Assembly: GCA_947307175.1 (NCBI GenBank)
Contig: CAMZIK010000013.1
Coordinates: forward strand, 1-43,667
Origin: an uncultured Clostridia bacterium
GTDB lineage: Bacteria > Bacillota > Clostridia > Oscillospirales > Ruminococcaceae
Length of the DNA stretch: 43,667 bases
Direction: 5' to 3'
The position numbers were made by a program, and so were the translations under genes. Shown piece after piece: positions 41,527 to 43,667 of this stretch; the stretch's first letter is position 1, and each line of letters opens with the position of its first letter. Below the pieces are notes generated by a model. The model searched no databases. It was not told where the DNA came from and saw nothing but the letters and a program-made list of their open reading frames with translations.

Positions 41527-41555
41527 TTGAAAATGAGCGGGAGGTATGATATAAT
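41527..41555 (+). promoter_or_regulatory. Promoter of the acyltransferase gene
   Basis: TTGAAA at 41527-41532, a 17-base spacer and an extended TGATATAAT (TATAAT at 41550-41555) lie 25 bases before the start codon. Confidence 0.7.
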
Positions 41556-41580
41556 GAAGAAAAAAACAGGAGGAGTATAA

Positions 41581-42831
41581 ATGGCTAAACATTACTACGA
41601 CCCTATGCTGTGTTCGTGCTCGACGGAAAACCCGATGACAATGGGCGTTACAGCAGTGCTTACCGAGCAGATAGATGAAAAGCTGCTGAAAGAAGCTGCA
41701 GAGGAGCTTCGTGAGCGCTTTGCGTATTTTTATGTAAGAGCGAAGATCGAGGGTAACGATATCGTCGTTATACCCAATACATTGCCTATGACCGTGCGAA
41801 ATACCTGGGCACCGATAGAACTTGCTTCAAAAGAGGCAAACTATCACCTTGCAGCAATTAAATATGAGGGTGACCGTCTCTGCCTTGAAATAAACCATAC
41901 TCTGTCTGATGGTGCAGGCGTATTGCCGTTTTTCAAGAGCCTGCTTTTTGTCTATCTTTCCCAAAAAACAGGTATTTCTTTCCCCACTCAGGACTTTCGT
42001 CTGCCCGGAAGCGAGATCCCCGTATCTGAAACGGGCGATCCTTTTGCAGCTGTGGATACCGACAGCATACAAGAACCATTTTACCGGAAAGAACCAACTC
42101 AGGACTTTTACCGTCTGCCGTCACGAAACGGTGAAGCGGATCATATCTATTACTTGAAACTGCCCGAAAATGCCGTAATGAAGTATTGTAAGGAGAATGA
42201 CGGAAGCCCGAATGTGCTTCTGGCGGTGCTCATCGCAAGGGCAATAAGGCGTGCCGATCCCAAAAGTGAAAAAACTGTCACCGTGTCCGTAGCGATAGAC
42301 CATAAATCTATGCTGGGCAATTTCGATAATTACAGAATGTTTGCCAATGCCTACGAGCTTGATTTCCCGAAAGAACATCAGCTTGATGACATTATGAAGC
42401 TGTGTACCATGACAAGAGGTCAGCTTATGCTCCAGGCACAGCCCGAAAACTCAGCGTGGTATATAAAGACGAGAAAAATGGGTTTTGAAAAATTGAAGGT
42501 GATGCCGCTGCAAATGAAACTGGATATGCTTCCCAAAGCAGCATCAGCAAGCCGCTGGACTGCATCAGTTTCCTATGTGAACAGCCGCAGCTTCGGTCCT
42601 CTTGACCCCTATATCAAGGAGCTTTATTGCCTTGCGGAAGTATGCGCAGTTGACGTTATGTGCGAGATCGCATGCATAAATCACAGCTTCTTTGTCACAT
42701 TAGGTCAGCACAATTCTTCAAGGGAACTTTTTGAAGCACTGCTGTACGAGCTTGAACAAGCTAACATTCCATTTGAGATCAAGAGAGATGAGGATTATCA
42801 TCTGTGCGGTCTCAGATATGAGGATCTTTAA
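41581..42831 (+). CDS. Condensation-fold acyltransferase (alcohol acetyltransferase/PapA-like)
   Basis: The 416-residue protein has the chloramphenicol acetyltransferase/condensation fold. The catalytic HxxxDG motif is INHTLSDGAG with His106, Asp110 and Gly111, and a second half contains VTVSVAIDHKSMLG and SVSYVNSRSFG at the positions of the DFGWG-like structural motif. It is stand-alone, without carrier protein domains, so it probably transfers an acyl group from CoA or a carrier to an alcohol or amine. The ATG follows AGGAGG. It sits alone between recombinase relics. It could acylate a peptide product, but it is 15 kb from the NRPS and outside that island, so a link is speculative. Confidence 0.8.
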   Translation: MAKHYYDPMLCSCSTENPMTMGVTAVLTEQIDEKLLKEAAEELRERFAYFYVRAKIEGNDIVVIPNTLPMTVRNTWAPIELASKEANYHLAAIKYEGDRLCLEINHTLSDGAGVLPFFKSLLFVYLSQKTGISFPTQDFRLPGSEIPVSETGDPFAAVDTDSIQEPFYRKEPTQDFYRLPSRNGEADHIYYLKLPENAVMKYCKENDGSPNVLLAVLIARAIRRADPKSEKTVTVSVAIDHKSMLGNFDNYRMFANAYELDFPKEHQLDDIMKLCTMTRGQLMLQAQPENSAWYIKTRKMGFEKLKVMPLQMKLDMLPKAASASRWTASVSYVNSRSFGPLDPYIKELYCLAEVCAVDVMCEIACINHSFFVTLGQHNSSRELFEALLYELEQANIPFEIKRDEDYHLCGLRYEDL

Positions 42832-42870
42832 GGTGAGATCACAATGCCGTAAATTTAAGACTATGTAGCT

Positions 42871-42899
42871 ACAGTCGGGATAAAACCCGGCTGTTTTTG
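42871..42899 (+). terminator. Terminator of the acyltransferase gene
   Basis: ACAGTCGGG at 42871-42879 pairs with CCCGGCTGT at 42886-42894 (one G-U), then TTTTGTTTT. Confidence 0.75.
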
Positions 42900-42914
42900 T
42901 TTTGGAGGTGCAAA

Positions 42915-43020
42915 TTGAAAACATATATCTACCCCGAAAACCTGCAAGCCAATGTTAAGCTGTGGTTCTGGAACATTCGGGACTTCATAATCATCTGCAC
43001 GGGCGTGATGAAATCATGGT
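42915..43020 (+). pseudogene. N-terminal fragment of a small conjugation-type membrane protein
   Basis: A TTG start behind GGAGGTG opens the frame KTYIYPENLQANVKLWFWNI followed by RDFIIICTGVM. The pattern (YIYPENL, LW.W..RD, hydrophobic helix) recalls small PrgI/TcpE-like membrane proteins of conjugative elements; I recognise it by pattern only. The frame then runs directly into a recombinase coiled coil, so only the first 35 codons remain. Confidence 0.45.
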
Positions 43021-43437
43021 ATAAGCATATTCTAGGTGAGAGTAAGAAGTATGAGCATATCGTCAGAGAATGGCAGAGAAAAAAGTCGGCATACGATAAG
43101 AAGATACAAGAAAATGAGCAAAAGATAGAAAAGCTAAACGAGGATATTGAGAATCTGATAATGGAGAGACTTAACGACCTCGGCAGGAAAGAGCTCTATG
43201 ACAAGATGATCAACAAGAAGGAAAAAGAGGTCAAAGAGCTGGACAAGAAGAATAAGGAGCTTAAGCAATATAACCTAGTCTGCAAAAAGAGACAGGAGGC
43301 ACTTGATAACTTCACTGAGTTCCTGAAAGATGTACTAGCCCAGGATACCATATCTGACATCAGCCTTCGGGCTCGGTCAGGTCAAGAGAATAGACGGCGG
43401 AATGATCGTTGTTGTGTTCAATGGCATTGATAAGTAA
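43021..43437 (+). pseudogene. Serine recombinase C-terminal relic (copy 5)
   Basis: The segment SKKYEHIVREWQRKKSAYDK and the following coiled coil (about 43030-43330) correspond to residues of the recombinase at 40618-40860 (DKYDNIVREWNRKKPLYDQ). A frameshift near 43370 leads to the tail GQVKRIDGGMIVVVFNGIDK and a TAA at 43435-43437. The recombinase domain and zinc ribbon are missing. Confidence 0.75.
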
Positions 43438-43579
43438 TTCCAGTTCCCGGGAGCTTTTGAGCAGGGATTTTTGGCGATTGAAGAATAAAAGCGAGCGGTC
43501 AGCCTGCATTGGTTATATTGCTTGTCTATGTTTAGGTTCAGTTGATTTCAAAGAAACTATTTACCAAACTAATAGCAAT

Positions 43580-43608
43580 GGGCGATGATATAATTCATCG
43601 CCCGTTTT
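43580..43608 (+). terminator. Terminator after recombinase relic 5
   Basis: GGGCGATGA at 43580-43588 pairs with TCATCGCCC at 43595-43603, then GTTTTG. Confidence 0.65.
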
Positions 43609-43618
43609 GTGTATATCG

Positions 43619-43648
43619 AAATATTAAACTCGGCAGACGCATCGGTGC
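43619..43648 (+). repeat. 30-bp direct repeat, right copy
   Basis: 28 of 30 bases match 41352-41381. The two copies enclose the acyltransferase and a recombinase relic (2.3 kb), as the ends of a small integrated element would. Confidence 0.55.
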
Positions 43649-43667
43649 TCAACCCTGATACGTCAAT

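Overview
The window looks like a chromosome segment from a Ruminococcus-like gut bacterium (Clostridia, Oscillospiraceae). The reasons are AGGAGG ribosome sites, low-to-middle GC, a meso-diaminopimelate dehydrogenase, large hybrid sensor kinases, an NRPS with a terminal reductase, and serine recombinases of the Clostridia type. No database search was possible, so the taxonomy is an inference.

The main organising feature is a tRNA-Leu (anticodon CAG) on the minus strand at 39639-39725. A 52-bp piece of its 3' half is repeated in the same orientation at 27761-27812, 14461-14512 and 2328-2379. Three of the four copies (2.3k, 14.4k and 39.6k) are preceded on the left by the 3' end of a serine recombinase gene; the 27.8k copy is preceded by a broken tyrosine integrase. 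All copies keep a tRNA-type terminator, degenerate at 2.3k. This is the signature of islands stacked by repeated integration at one tRNA gene, with the oldest on the left. No recombinase in the window is intact, so the islands are probably fixed.

Layout. (0) 1-2327: a partial gene end, a GNAT acetyltransferase and a secreted lipoprotein form of acetolactate decarboxylase. (A) 2380-14460: a signalling block with a REC-GGDEF(degenerate)-EAL regulator, a lone HPt protein, a hybrid histidine kinase, ddh, two truncated genes abutting at 9373, a second hybrid kinase with two solute-binding sensor domains, and a broken IS1182-type transposase fused in frame to a recombinase tail. (B) 14513-27760: a three-module NRPS (A-T-C-A-T-C-A-T-R), a MATE exporter fused to an anti-sigma-type ATPase domain, and a triosephosphate-isomerase-like protein without its catalytic residues, then the broken tyrosine integrase. 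(C) 27813-39640: a membrane Ser/Thr kinase with a solute-binding ectodomain, an FHA-FHA-ABC ATPase, a VOC protein, an ABC-2 permease and a PP2C phosphatase, followed by a second operon (unknown, WYL regulator, two unknowns, PHP phosphoesterase). The two operons of island C share a duplicated 99-bp promoter region. (D) 39726-43667: recombinase relics around a condensation-fold acyltransferase.

How the genes may work together: island B probably makes, reductively releases and exports an acylated dipeptide aldehyde or alcohol. Island C looks like a sensing-phosphorylation circuit in which a kinase and phosphatase act on an FHA-bearing ABC transporter. Island A is a phosphorelay with a c-di-GMP phosphodiesterase output.
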